Assembly: GCA_950106755.1 (NCBI GenBank)
Contig: OX467092.1
Coordinates: 25,806,582 to 25,870,581 of the forward strand
Source: Climacium dendroides
Taxonomy: Eukaryota; Streptophyta; Bryopsida; Hypnales; Climaciaceae
Direction: 5' to 3'
Length of the DNA: 64,000 nt
A program made the position numbers and the translations under genes. Below, one piece after another: positions 23,795 through 34,914 of this stretch; the first letter of the stretch is position 1, and each line of letters opens with the position of its first letter. The notes under the pieces were generated by a model. It saw only the letters and a program-made list of their open reading frames with translations, made no database searches and had not been told where the DNA came from.

Positions 23795-24740
23795 TCAGCA
23801 AATGGACTTGATAAGAAATGAACTGCAATTTGATTGTGAAGTCCAGCAGTATTTGTTGTGAAGCTCTAGCGTAGTTTTACTTTACGTGCTTTGCTTCACC
23901 AATGTTAATACCCTGGACAGAATCAGGGTTCTTTGGAGCCAATTATAACTCCATTCCAACTCTGAAGGACCAGGGTTCTTTGAATGTAAAAGATGGCATG
24001 ATCTGCCAATGTCAAAGCCTGATGTGTGGTTTCCATCAGGGGAAAAGCGATTTCACGATTGATTGCAGTTTGGATGTAAAGTTTGAACTCAGTGTTCCAG
24101 CTTTCTAACAGTGTCTGCACTACCACTTCACGGAAAAAACAGAAATGTCCTCCAGACCTAGTCTCCAAGCAATTCATACAATGAACAGCAGGCTACACCT
24201 GAATCTTCAAAGCTTACACCCCAAATTACGAACACAAAAGATCGACACCCACCCAACTGAAGTTGCACAGCAACTAGGAAGACAGGCAAGCCAAACCTCA
24301 TAGCTGCAAGAACTACGGGAAATAGAACCAGCTGGATCCGTGCACTCACTGAAAGCACCAGAGGAATTAACTTAGATGACGAATTTCGAACAAGGATTCA
24401 AGGCTTAATTGATTCGAGTGTCTCTCAGTCTCGCAGGGGGACTTATCAACCGGTCAGCAAACGAAAAAGGTTGAGGGTGAGCTTGATCAGGTATGAAAAG
24501 ACTTGTAAATGTTGTGTCTGTACAAGTCAAATTCTTCATCAGAAATCCAAGAGATCAGATTCCATGCCGGCGACAAAGAAGAGCTAATTAACCTGAATTC
24601 ATCGATTTCAAGGGTCGTTAGTATCTTTCTACGTTTCTATGCTTCATCCTAATCATCATCTGGCGGTGTAATTATCTTACATGCTAGCCTTTGTACCAGA
24701 CAAGAAATACGCATCGTAGTCTGTCTCCCTCATGAATGTA
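23795..24740. other. Convergent spacer between the LRR-hydrolase and ZUP1-like genes
   Basis: About 950 bases with the 3' UTRs of both genes. Short ORFs here have no recognisable product. No repeat or RNA gene seen. Confidence 0.5.
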
Positions 24741-26201
24741 TCAGTACATGTACCGCACGCTGCTCAGTGTTTTCAGACTCTCGAGCTCCTCCCCCTTCGC
24801 GATGCCAGGATCAATATAACACAACTGGTACTCGGCTTGATTCAACGTGTGCATTCCCCGCTTGACAAGCTCCTCCCATCCCTGCTTCCTCTGTAGAGCC
24901 GTGATAATGTCACGAGTTCTCTGTGAAGGATCCAACACAATCAAGTAATCTTCCTCTTTGTTTGAACCTTCCTTCCTGCACCGCTCAATGCCAACGATGG
25001 TGCGGGAATGACCCCGGTGCTGGAAGTAGAGTGGAGAACGGTAGCTGAAATTGCTGGGTCTGTCGGAGTGCCCGACGTCGGCAGAAAAATAGTTCCATAT
25101 CCAGTCAGTCATGTATTTATGATTCAGAGCAACATCTGCAGGGTTTGCACCACCGCCACCTCCAGCGCTGGAATGCGCATGTCGTTGCGCTCCTGTGATC
25201 TCCGAAGAATCCCCGCTGGTAAGGGTTTTTTCTTCACCAGTTGTAGCGTGGAGGTGGCTTGCAGCAGATATGTTGTGCTTCCGCTCCTCCACACATATGA
25301 GACAGATATTGGGGTCATCAGGGCTTTGTCGAAGGAAATGCAGCTCTTCCTTTTGGTCGGGAAGAACGATGACAGAATTCTCTTCCGGAGAAGAGCTGTT
25401 GGGGTCTGAAGTAGGAGAGGACGGATTCTCCTCTGATGGAGGGTTGCTGTCGGCAGTGGGATTTGTCGTATCAGGGCGGAGAGAACGATCATCGGAGACT
25501 GTCATCTGGTTGAAAAGGCCGGAAACCTCTTCCTTGTCGTCCCTGTCACTGGATTGGTCAAGATGGGAACCGCCGCCCTTGGAGCCGCCGACCTTGCTAA
25601 CAATGTTGTCCGCCCCTCGCTTGCTGCCCGCAGTGCGAAAGTCTACGACGCGGGCTCGCACGCCGAAGGAGCGCAGCAAAGCGGCGCACTCTGTTGTTCC
25701 AATCCATTTGTGCGTCCCAGAGATTTTCCAGTCGAAGTAGTCGGCACCCAAGACATCAAATCCGTTTAGCCACGCGATTTCCAGCCATTGTTGCATCGCA
25801 GGAATGTCCGGGACGAATCCTGCTCCGCCGAAGAGCGCATCCCTGCACTCGGTATTCTGGGCAATGATGTAGGAGCTCAGCATCTGGATGTTCCGCCACC
25901 CGCAGCCCCAGCCGAGATCTTCCTCAAGCCTGCTCTCGAAGTGTTCAATGTAGCCCGAGAGTGCAACAATGGAGGATCGTCCGCGGTGACCTGTTTCCAA
26001 ACATGCCTTTAGCAGTGACATCAAGGATAAGCCTCCAGGCATATAACTAAACTCCCGGATTTGTCTTAGGATTAAGCTCCTCGTGACATCCTCCAAGTTC
26101 AACCTCTGTAATGCCTCCTTGTTGCGGTTGCTGCTGCTTTTACCTGTTCTCCCTCCCTGCTGCTCACTCGAACCGTCTGCAACGCCGAGACCACTCTCCA
26201 T
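24741..26201 (-). CDS. ZUP1/UfSP-type cysteine peptidase (family C78)
   Basis: The frame is open from 26255, but that position is TTG and an in-frame stop lies just upstream; the first ATG is at 26201, giving about 486 residues in one exon. The core shows EEDLGWGCGWRNIQML with the nucleophile Cys at about residue 100, then WIGTTECAALLRSFGVRARV, and near the C-terminus HRGHSRTIVGIE and YLIVLDPSQ, which supply the His and Asp. This is the peptidase C78 layout of ZUP1 (ZUFSP), a K63-chain-selective deubiquitinase linked to genome maintenance in animals, and of the related UFM1 peptidases. A Ser/Asp/Pro/Gly-rich insert of about 165 residues separates the Cys and His/Asp halves. No N-terminal zinc finger is in the frame; one could be on an upstream exon that I could not find between 26268 and 26963. 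Confidence 0.88.
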   Translation of the reverse strand: MESGLGVADGSSEQQGGRTGKSSSNRNKEALQRLNLEDVTRSLILRQIREFSYMPGGLSLMSLLKACLETGHRGRSSIVALSGYIEHFESRLEEDLGWGCGWRNIQMLSSYIIAQNTECRDALFGGAGFVPDIPAMQQWLEIAWLNGFDVLGADYFDWKISGTHKWIGTTECAALLRSFGVRARVVDFRTAGSKRGADNIVSKVGGSKGGGSHLDQSSDRDDKEEVSGLFNQMTVSDDRSLRPDTTNPTADSNPPSEENPSSPTSDPNSSSPEENSVIVLPDQKEELHFLRQSPDDPNICLICVEERKHNISAASHLHATTGEEKTLTSGDSSEITGAQRHAHSSAGGGGGANPADVALNHKYMTDWIWNYFSADVGHSDRPSNFSYRSPLYFQHRGHSRTIVGIERCRKEGSNKEEDYLIVLDPSQRTRDIITALQRKQGWEELVKRGMHTLNQAEYQLCYIDPGIAKGEELESLKTLSSVRYMY

Positions 26202-26267
26202 TCCCCCTTTATTCTCCAAAGGCTGTAAACCTGGATTCGCAGTGCACACACCCAAGCCCCCTCTTTA

Positions 26268-28284
26268 GACATACGATGAACACTGTTCCATGTGATCACC
26301 TAATGATATCAGCTGTGCAAGACAAGCGAAGGAACACTTCTGGAATCAAGAAATGAAAGACAAAACCTTCTACACTAACAGTTACAGCAGAGCATAGTAG
26401 ACAGTGGTGAACGTGCCACCGGAATTCGCCTCAGTACACCGTCCTGGCCAGTGCTCGTTACACTTGCGCAAAGAGTGTTGCGGCACCTTCCCTTTGAGGT
26501 TTGATGTAATGTGTTGATCTCGGTCGTGGGACTCTTCCTGGATTGGAGACATTATTCTCCCAACCACACCTCAACATACCGTGCCTCAAGCTCTAATCTG
26601 CAAAGAGAAATTCATGAACCAAGACACAGAAAAGAATTCCTCCTTGACGCTACCAATTGCTGGATCTCAAGATTGATATCATTTCCTTGTCGATTGGTTC
26701 AATAACAATCAGCCCTCCTGTCGCTTCCCAAGCCCCTCCGGCTTACTTCCCTGTATCAAATGAGCTAGAATCAATATAATAACGACGCTTACAGACATAA
26801 AAATCCAAGTCATAAGCCAGACGAGAAGAACAATGGGGTTGACTTCTATGAATTTGAAGGATTTCAAGAACTCCCAACCAATGCACTCAACAGAGGTCAG
26901 TGTCACCTCCGAATCCCAGAAATCAGCGGGTGGATCACGGTAGGGAGTCTTATTTCTACACATTATTCTCCCTCACCATTTCGAGTGAGAGGGAAAAAAG
27001 AAGAGACTAAGACATAACATCCTTGAAACAAGGCCTCATCTTTCCAAAACCTAACTATATAGCCAACAAGATCAAGGCATGATATAGAGTAGTGCTTAAC
27101 ATTCTCAATCAAAACCAATCAAGTGCAAAGGTAGGTACAAACCATTTCAATGTATCCAAGTGCTAATCACAAAAATATTCATGTAAAATGAGCATAGACA
27201 GGTTGTTCAAATGCCAACATAAACTTGTTCCAAATACTCCAAAAAATGGGAGATTTGACTTGAAGGCTCAACCACCTGTACCCCTCTCAATACACACAAC
27301 AAGCCAACATTATGTTAGAGAGGTTGTAACAAGTGTCTTCAACTATAGCCAATTGCTATCTATATCACAAGTCAACAAATACCAAAAAAGGACATAAGAA
27401 ATCACAAGTTGGTGAATAGAGCATGATCTTAAACATAGCACACAAGGATTTACAAGACTAGTAGTACATCCCAAATTTCAAAATGGTTAGCATATAATAG
27501 CTTCCTTGCTTCTAAGTTTTCCTTTTTCATTGTGACGGCAAATTCTTGGTGTGGTGATTTTTACTTGGGTGCAACCTTTGAACTTCTAGGGCTTGCACTT
27601 CACAGGAATGGCAAAGGTGAATGTATAAGGATTTTAAGATTGGTAGTATATCTACAAATCATGAATCAATGTCTCTGGAAAAAAACATATCCATAAGGAT
27701 GTGAGCCCATCCCAAATAAGCATTTTGCTATGATGGGTTATTATCTACGGATGTGAATTTGATAAATATGGGAAGTAAATCAAGAATTGAATCGAAGGCA
27801 AAGAAAGAATTGACTATAGCCACAAGAAAGAGTTTGTATGGTTTCATTACAGTAAAAACTATAGAAATAAAGGGTCAACTTCACATTGTTTTATTCTAGA
27901 ATGAGCCATAGGATAACTTCAAAAGATTGAACCTGTGGCTAAAGAAGAAGACAGTCCAAAATTTGTTTAATGCAATCACTCAATCCCCATCCTCTCCACG
28001 CCACAGGCAGTAGTACTCCCCTAAACTTCTCCGTCCTCGACCAATTCACAACAACTAAACTAACAAGTTATTCGTCGGAACAAGCTAAATACCCGAAGCG
28101 ATCGAAATCACCAAGCAAAGCCTCTCCAACGCACCATTTCTTTACTATGAATAGAATCACAAGCACCCACTGCACACGCAGCCTCAGAAGAACCGGCGCA
28201 ACAATCAAAAACGATATACTCTAAGCACAGTACCCCGCACGGCCATAACCAAACACCAATAAGCCAAATACCCTAGAACCTGAG
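26268..28284. other. AT-rich intergenic region
   Basis: Apart from the small membrane ORF at 26709-26963, this stretch has no clear coding signal. The first few hundred bases should carry the promoter and 5' UTR of the ZUP1-like gene. The rest is AT-rich, with short ORFs of biased composition. Confidence 0.45.
26709..26963 (-). CDS. Possible small membrane protein, 84 residues
   Basis: An ATG at 26963 opens an 84-codon frame ending at TGA 26709. Residues 1-40 are soluble (PPADFWDSEVTLTSVECIGW). Residues about 46-70 form one strong hydrophobic helix (IVLLVWLMTWIFMSVSVVII), followed by a short basic tail (GSKPEGLGKRQEG). Composition is more protein-like than in neighbouring random frames. I do not recognise the family. 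It may be an orphan gene, or an exon of a larger gene, since a TAG acceptor-like site overlaps the start. It lies upstream of the ZUP1-like gene on the same strand. Confidence 0.3.
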   Translation of the reverse strand: MCRNKTPYRDPPADFWDSEVTLTSVECIGWEFLKSFKFIEVNPIVLLVWLMTWIFMSVSVVIILILAHLIQGSKPEGLGKRQEG

Positions 28285-28944
28285 CTAAATCCCGTGCCGC
28301 CACGCACCACAAGAACAAAACGGCGACTCGTGATAAAACAAAACCACACCACTCTCATTGCACACTTTCCCTCCCATCGCTCGCACACGCAGCCAGCCCC
28401 ACGCAGTTACAGAACAAGGCGCAAACCCAAAATTTCCATTCCTCAAAACGAACTGCCACATTCTTACGACCTGACAGCAGAAAACCGCGCACCAGCCACA
28501 CTGCGAAAAAGTTTTGCAACAGAAGCGCCCCAGTCTCACTGCGCAGAACCCGAACCGAAATTTGAAATGACTCGAGCGGCGAGTATTGGAGGTCAGTGAG
28601 CTTGATTTTGAGGTCGTTAGAAGGGGCGAGAAGCTGGAATTGCGAGTAGAATGGAGAGTACTTACAAGGAGGAGGGAGATGGAAGCGAATTCGAAGGCGA
28701 AGAAGAAGCAAAAGCCAAAGTTGTCAAGGATCGATGGAAACAGCTCGGTGATGACGATGCGGGCGTCTTGTTGCTGTTGCACGAGGAAACAGGCCAACGG
28801 GCATCTCCACCGGACGGACCGGCATGCGAACAAGGTGGGGTCCGCGACTGCAGCTTGGCACTCGGACTGGCATCCACGCAGCTGGGCGGGCTGACGAAAA
28901 AGAAGAGGACCTTCCTTTGGAGGACAAGGATGGATGTCTTTTAA
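28285..28944. other. GC-richer island with candidate short ORFs, unresolved
   Basis: Base composition rises sharply here between AT-rich flanks, as at promoters and first exons elsewhere in the window. On the plus strand 28651-28944 encodes 97 residues with an acidic/basic start (MESTYKEEGDGSEFEGEEEA). On the minus strand several frames are open, and a GTAAGT donor-like site lies near 28660. I cannot choose a strand or name a product. It could be the 5' end of a gene whose other exons I fail to see, or a gene relic. Confidence 0.25.
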
Positions 28945-29583
28945 GATATAAAAGAATGCACCTATTGGTTCAAAAATCAGAGATTCAGAGCATTTTTTGA
29001 GAAAGTACTTTGGTGATAGGTCTTGCTCTTCTTGGGTTTTGTCTTTCTGTATCCTTCGGAAGAATTCAAGGTGGTTTCAAGGATGGAAAAAATCAATTAA
29101 TTCAATCAATTTCAAAAGGAGTTGCTTGAACCTAATTTCAATGAAAGATGTTGTATATCCCATAAATGACGTTGAGGGTGTTTTCCGGCCGATGAATGTC
29201 AAAAAATCTCTCCATGCAGGACTAATCATCTTGCCAAATTTCATGTGAAAAGGGAAGGTTTTTTTTTATAGTAGTTTGACTTCCAATGAGTGCTTTTGTA
29301 CTTTTTTAAGCCAACAATTCACATGGCACCAAAATAGATGATTTCCATAATGACCAACTCGTCCTTTGAAGGGATATACTCTCTCTTTATAATATTTTCA
29401 ACTTTTGTACATGAAAAATTGGTGAATCCATACATCCACCATTTAGTGTATTTTGGTAATTTGGGCTATTTTCTTTAGATCCTTTTTTAAACAATAAAAT
29501 GGATCTTTTGAGAATTTGAGATCAACTAATGAAATGAAGCTTATCAAGTTTAGTTTCTACTCCAATTTGAACTTCTGAAGAAT

Positions 29584-29653
29584 TCATAAATCTGAATATT
29601 TTATTGTAGTTTGAACTTTCATAAATCTGAATATTTTATTGTAGTTTGAACTT
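29584..29653. repeat. Perfect 2 x 35-bp tandem duplication
   Basis: The unit at 29584-29618, beginning TCATAAATCTGAATATTTTA, is repeated exactly at 29619-29653 in noncoding AT-rich DNA. Confidence 0.93.
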
Positions 29654-30217
29654 TGGACCTGTTACCATAGAATGGTTATTTTCTAATTTTAGAATGATGT
29701 GGTAATTGTTTTTTCCCCTGGGAATTTTTTACATTATAATATATACTTGTATTAAAATTTTCATATTTTTTTAATCATAATTTGTATTTGTGATATGAAT
29801 TTTTTTCACTTTTTATTCAAAAACTCACAATACTTTCAAATTTTAACAAAAGAATTTGGAATTTTTATGACTTATAGAAGACTTGTGATTGCATCTCTAA
29901 AAATAAATACAAAATATTTCATTCATAAATATAGCTATAGGATGGGAGCATAGAGAGAAAAAAACCCGTCAAGGTTTGAAAAAGTCGTCATATGTCCATT
30001 CTTTCAAAGTTAAGGTCTCGATTAATATGTAATTGTTACTAATTACAACTATGCATACTTTCTCTTAGAAAACAAAAATTATTTTTATTACATATCGTTG
30101 GCAATTGAAAAGGGATTCCAATACACAATTGCATGCAACAGCAAAAAGTCCTAATTCAAAGTTGATTGTTAGTATTGTAAATATCAACATGAGGCTCTAT
30201 TAAGCTCTTGTATTACT

Positions 30218-30243
30218 ATTATATATATATTATATATATATTA
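30218..30243. repeat. TA-rich microsatellite
   Basis: A run of TA dinucleotides interrupted by TT steps, in AT-rich intergenic DNA. Confidence 0.8.
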
Positions 30244-31009
30244 TGATTTTATACATATTGTACCATCGATATTTAGGTTTCAGTATCGTGTTTTTTTCAA
30301 AAATCAACGGTCTTATACATTTTTGGATTTCAATGATTATGGATACACTTTAGCACACATCATTTGGAAACAAAAATACCAAATGTCACAAAAATATTTT
30401 ATTTTTTTCAAATTTAGTAGACAATCATAGCATTTTTATTTTCAATAATTTAATATAGTGTGACTTTAGTAAAATAGTTTTATTTGCAACAATAGGATAA
30501 ATCAATTTTTTTCTAATTTACAATCTTAATCAAAGTGATTGCGCTATTTACATACTAAATGGTTGGATTAGATTTTTGGCGAAATAGTGCCAAATGACAC
30601 CAGAAAATAAATTTTGGCTAGAAAATGACAACTAATCATGAAGATTTTTGCCTAAAAACTTCAAATTTAAAAAAATCTTGGATGAAATTAAATTATGGAT
30701 ATGTAATATGTGCTAATGTGATATTTTCTATCCGATAATTTAAATGATATTTTGTATGTATATGATTCTATGTTCAAAAACTATTGTGTGATGTTGAATG
30801 GATTGGTTTGTAGATGAATGTTGAAATTTGGAGCACTACAATATCATTTTATACTGCCACTTTGGCACTTTATAAAAAATGAAAAAAACTAAAAACTTAA
30901 TTCTGAAATTTGCAAAGTATGGATGACACCATGTATACAAAAAAAAGAAAAAACTAGATTTTCAAAGTAGTGAAAATTAGTGTACCAAAAATCCATCTCC
31001 GTCATGAAT

Positions 31010-31235
31010 AAAAGGTTGGGGTGAATTGACCCCTCACTCATCCCCTAAAGTCATTCTAAGGGTGCATGTAAAAAAAAGACCCCCTATTTTATGCTTGATT
31101 AATTTATCTTGTATACCCCACCATTGTAAATATGAATTCAAAATTTGCAAATATTACCATGTGTGGGCAATAAAAAAATTTCAGTGTTTTCCCCTCAGGG
31201 ACAAGCGAGGGGGTCAGTTCACCAAAGGTTTTTAA
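31010..31235. repeat. MITE-like element, copy A, with imperfect terminal inverted repeats
   Basis: The left end (about 31010-31050, with GGGGTGAATTGACCCCTC) is an imperfect inverted copy of the right end (about 31193-31235, with GAGGGGGTCAGTTCACC). The interior has no ORF of note. About 80 bases inside it match the element at 31782-32015, so this is a repeat family and not a chance hairpin. Superfamily and target duplication are not determined. Confidence 0.5.
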
Positions 31236-31781
31236 GGCATGCATTTTAAACCATAATCTGATGTCCATGTGTTTCAAGGGGAAAAAAAACACAAACACAA
31301 ATTAAAAAAATCATAATATGCAGAGGTCGGTTATAAAATCAGGTCAGCCCAGTCCGCCACAAGCAAGGTAAGTTTGAGTTGTTGCAGGTAAGAACTTTAT
31401 TTGGATTTGAGGACCAGGGTCATCCACTGGTGTGGAAGTCCCTGAATAATGAAAAACAATATATAGTTTATAAGCTTATGTTAACCCTTAAAAGGATGGG
31501 CCCATAACCGTGGAAATCATCCTTTGGGGGCATTGCCTTGTGTGAATAGTTGGTTTAAGAAAATCCAAAAGCATTCATTGGAAGTCAAACTACTATACAA
31601 GACCTCTCCTCTTTTCATGCAAAATTCTAAAGATGAATAGTTGTACTTCTATGATGCATAAGGATGCTTTATCATTCATTAACTAAAAAATGGCCACAAT
31701 AAACAATGGGTTAAGTGAACGTGGGTGTAAAATCTTTCAAGCACTTCTCACAGATATTTTGTAGGACGCTACAGTACTTAA

Positions 31782-32015
31782 ATCCGTTCCACTTCGTGGG
31801 ACCAACAGGGTGAATTTTCTATTTTCTTGGGTAAAAGTAAAAGTAAAAAATAAATGAAAACTTATTTTTGAGCTTGGCCTCTCCTCGCTAATTTGGGGTC
31901 CTCTGCTTGCCAATGTGAATTCAGAATTTGCAAATTCCATCAAGTGTGGTGGCAAATCAAAAAAATTCCTGCGTTTTCACCCAGGGTAGAAATCCACCGT
32001 GCTCGTCCCACTTGG
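31782..32015. repeat. MITE-like element, copy B, related to the copy at 31010
   Basis: The left end (CCACTTCGTGGGACCAACAG region) pairs with the right end (CGTGCTCGTCCCACTTGGTG region) as an imperfect inverted repeat. The inner part around 31910-31985 aligns with 31125-31200 (shared GTGAATTCA-AATTTGCAAAT and AAAAAAATT blocks). The copies are clearly diverged, so both are old. Confidence 0.45.
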
Positions 32016-32043
32016 TGGGGCGGTTTTCAGTAGCTGAGCGTCC

Positions 32044-32071
32044 TGCCATTTGCCATTTGCCATTTGCCATT
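32044..32071. repeat. Four copies of the heptamer TGCCATT
   Basis: Four exact head-to-tail copies of a 7-bp unit, just left of the GC-richer region upstream of the 33510 gene. Confidence 0.95.
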
Positions 32072-33509
32072 TCTCCCAACTGAAAAGATGCTCAACGCAC
32101 CCTCGTCACCACCGCGGTGTCTGCTCAATCCCCACCGCAATTGGGGTGGATCCTTTTACTGGGTTTTCATCAAAGCAGGTGTCCGAAACTGCAGCTCAAG
32201 GACGATTCGGAACAACAGAATTCCCGAAAAAACACAATTCAGACAGACGGACGGACACGCACTCTCACTCGATGCAATTCATAAGCTCAGTTGCCCAAAA
32301 CATGATACGGAGTAGGATAACAGTTACGATATGTTGAACACAAAAACATGGAAAAAGATGATGCGGAAAAAAGAGACAAAAAGAGCGGGTGGCAAATGGG
32401 AAATGCAACAGACCCACAGGCAAGCTGCATGGTTGGCAGCTACCACGCTCATGTCCCTGCGATACCCACGTGGAAATTCAAATTCCCTTTCCATCCGTGG
32501 ATGAGAAAGTGGTTTGGAATACGAATGTTGTTCACGACGGCCATGGCCGTCGCCTCTGTTTCCAAGAGTCTTCCGTCACCTTTTGCCGTAACTCTACTAC
32601 AGTACTGGCTGTGTCGGCTGGTAGGATTCAAGCTGCACAGCGAAGATTGGCCTGGTTTTGGCCGGTTGTTTCGCGTTGTTGTTTCCTTTTGGGTTTCGGA
32701 GCGGCGGAATTTGACTGTTGATGTCAATTTTTTGGGTTGAGATGTTTGGAGCTTTGATCGTTTTGGAAACTCCGCGGTGAAGTGGGCGTCGGATCACGTA
32801 CTGTTGAATGCTGGAGGTTTTGGATCGGTTCCTATGTTAGGGCGCCTTCGACGAGTTCAAATTTCTGTGAGATAGGTACGCTTCTTGATTTTTGAGTTCG
32901 ATTCCGGGGTTTGAAATTTAGGGTTTGGGTAGCTCAGGATTCGCTTCAAGTGGCAAGATACCGAGGAGCGCCGTTATGAATAGTTTTCGACTTTGTGGAA
33001 GTGGTTTTGGGCAATTGGCCTAGTAGATTCAAGTGCGCCGACTTTTTGGATGCTAAATTTGTGTTCTAGCCTGAAATGGACCCTGATCTTTGGTATCAGA
33101 TTTTGCAGTTTAGTATTAAAACTTCTCCATGTAGTACAAATTTGATTCTAGTTTGGAATTATTTTTCTAGATTTCTACGTACACCTCGCACAAAAAACCA
33201 ACGAATGCATCGTACCTGAATGGCTGGATCTTTGGATCAACGGTAGAGCAGTCTGTAGCGTTCCCCGTCGGGAAGTTCTGTAGTGGTGTCGGCTGTATGA
33301 TATCCATTCCGAGCAAGCAAGCGTTTTTAGGGTTCGTTATGAAATTGATCATTTAATTATCTTAGACCTGACTTTTTTTGTTACGGTTATTCATTGGTAC
33401 TGCTGGGCTTGGACATTCTTCAATATCTGCTTCACTGCTTGAAACGTGATTTGTCCACATTCGTGATTTATTTTGCTGATGTTATAATTGCAGAGAAGAA
33501 GAAAGAACC
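32072..33509. promoter_or_regulatory. Promoter and probable 5' UTR with leader intron of the 33510 gene
   Basis: GC content rises from about 32080. A likely leader exon ends at GATAG|GTACG (donor at about 32876), and an acceptor TTGCAG lies at 33488-33493, 16 bases before the ATG, so a leader intron of about 620 bases is likely. The plus-strand ORF at 32348-32740 lies in this region and has no recognisable domain; I treat it as noncoding. Confidence 0.45.
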
Positions 33510-34914
33510 ATGACTCAGTCAGTGGTTCAAAAGCAGGCTCAAGCACAGTGGTTGAGGAATTTTGGGTTTTGGACGGCGTTTATAATTCTCTTTTGCCTTC
33601 TACACCTGGGAGGTGTGTACCTATTACCTTCCTGACTACTTGGATGAGCTAGTGAACTTCTGTTATGTATACTTCTCAATTAGCGAGCGCTGGACTTTGC
33701 TGATCATCATTGACGTTTGGTTGCTTTTGGTATTCCTTGCCTTCAGCCAAGGAAGCGCGCAGACAGTTGGGAGATGAGGGTGCTTCTAAGACCGGCAAGG
33801 ATGAGTTTGGGGACTGCCTCGACTTTGGGTTAGGTTCGTTGACTTGCGCAGTGAAACAGGGCTCGAAAATGTACACTAACAACATTCGTGCAACTATCGT
33901 CGAACGATCAAAGCAAAAGGCATATCATGTTGCCTTACAACAAGCAATCTCGGATGGCCTGGGAATGTCGGATGCTGCTAGGAAAGCCCAAACTGTAGCA
34001 GAGGTCGCTGCAAAGGCCAAGTCCAAACAAGCCCGACGAATCTCTGGACCCGTCTTTGCAGCCGTCTGGGATGCTTTGGAGGTGCTGTACTATGGTGGGA
34101 GTTTTGCAGAGGTCTCAATGCGGGCAACTGGCACACTTTGTGGGACATGGTGGGGGGGTTTAGTGGTGAGTGTCGGGACCGTCTCTCTCTCTTGCATTTA
34201 TCTAGCCCGAGCAAGAAGCATAGCCTAGTGCTGGTCCTAATCCCGAAGTGCCCGAACTCAAAATAGAAAATTCGCTTTGGAAGCTTATTGTTGATTGTAG
34301 TAACTTCCAAAACATATGACTGTTGTCGAAGAATGAAGGGCATGATTTCTTCTTTCCATGGGTACATTTTGCTACCGTCCTTTAAATGATTTGTTTGAAT
34401 TTCCGAAGATATGAAGGCGGCCAATTTTCACCATTTGGGCACTTACGGGTTACGCATCCTGCAGGTTTGAGCCTAGAGTTTCAAGTCAGGATTAAAAAAT
34501 AAGAACACAAAATTGCCTTTAAAAATTGTAAACCTTACCTTGTTTGGGCAGTCGCGTCTGCCAGGGCTAATAATTCTGATATTTCTTCACGTGCAGGGAG
34601 AGAATAGGCTTGGCCGAGTTGGCTATCTTATTGGGACTCAGGTTGGAAGCTGGGCTGGGAGCAGGATTGCTCTGATGTCTTATGACATAGCTAAAGCAAT
34701 CCAGTTAATCACCTTAGAAGTCAAGGATTTCGTCACCGGGGCAGATGAAAACGAGAACGTTGCTAAAGAGACCAAAAGCGAAGAATATATTGCTGAAGAC
34801 TCGTATCAGTCGTCATCGGAGGAAAGCGCCAACGAGAATCCCAGCAGTGACGAGAGTGGAAACGGCTGGTTCTCGGTTTCTGATGATGAAACATCATTCT
34901 CCGATGAGCTTTGA
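33510..34914 (+). CDS. Membrane-anchored plant protein of unknown function with acidic Ser-rich tail
   Basis: Three exons (33510-33612, 33747-34165, 34597-34914) encode 279 residues. The N-terminus (MTQSVVQKQAQAQWLRNFG) precedes a hydrophobic segment (FWTAFIILFCLLHLG), so the protein is probably a signal-anchored or secreted protein. The middle has a C-x-Ala-helical part (GDCLDFGLGSLTCAVKQGSK), an Ala/Lys-rich helix (AARKAQTVAEVAAKAKSKQA) and glycine-rich stretches (EVLYYGGSFAEVSMRATGTL and VGYLIGTQVGSWAGSRIAL) that may insert in or lie on a membrane. The last about 50 residues are very acidic and rich in Ser, like a casein-kinase-2 substrate region. It resembles an uncharacterised land-plant family that I remember only loosely. 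The phases agree at both junctions. Confidence 0.75.

Larger units (their letters stand above)
28945..32040. other. AT-rich, repeat-derived intergenic block
   Basis: No coding region is supported. The block contains a 35-bp tandem duplication, a TA-rich microsatellite near 30218-30243 and two related MITE-like elements (about 31010-31235 and 31782-32015). Confidence 0.55.

Noticed and set aside
25008..25740. Plus-strand ORFs of 133 and 181 codons
   Set aside because: Shadows of the ZUP1-like gene; the minus frame carries the catalytic motifs.
28285..28833. Minus-strand 182-codon ORF
   Set aside because: Composition is Cys/Phe/Ser-heavy without a domain; kept only as part of an unresolved GC-rich island.
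32348..32740. Plus-strand 130-codon ORF upstream of the 33510 gene
   Set aside because: No recognisable domain; position fits promoter or leader DNA.
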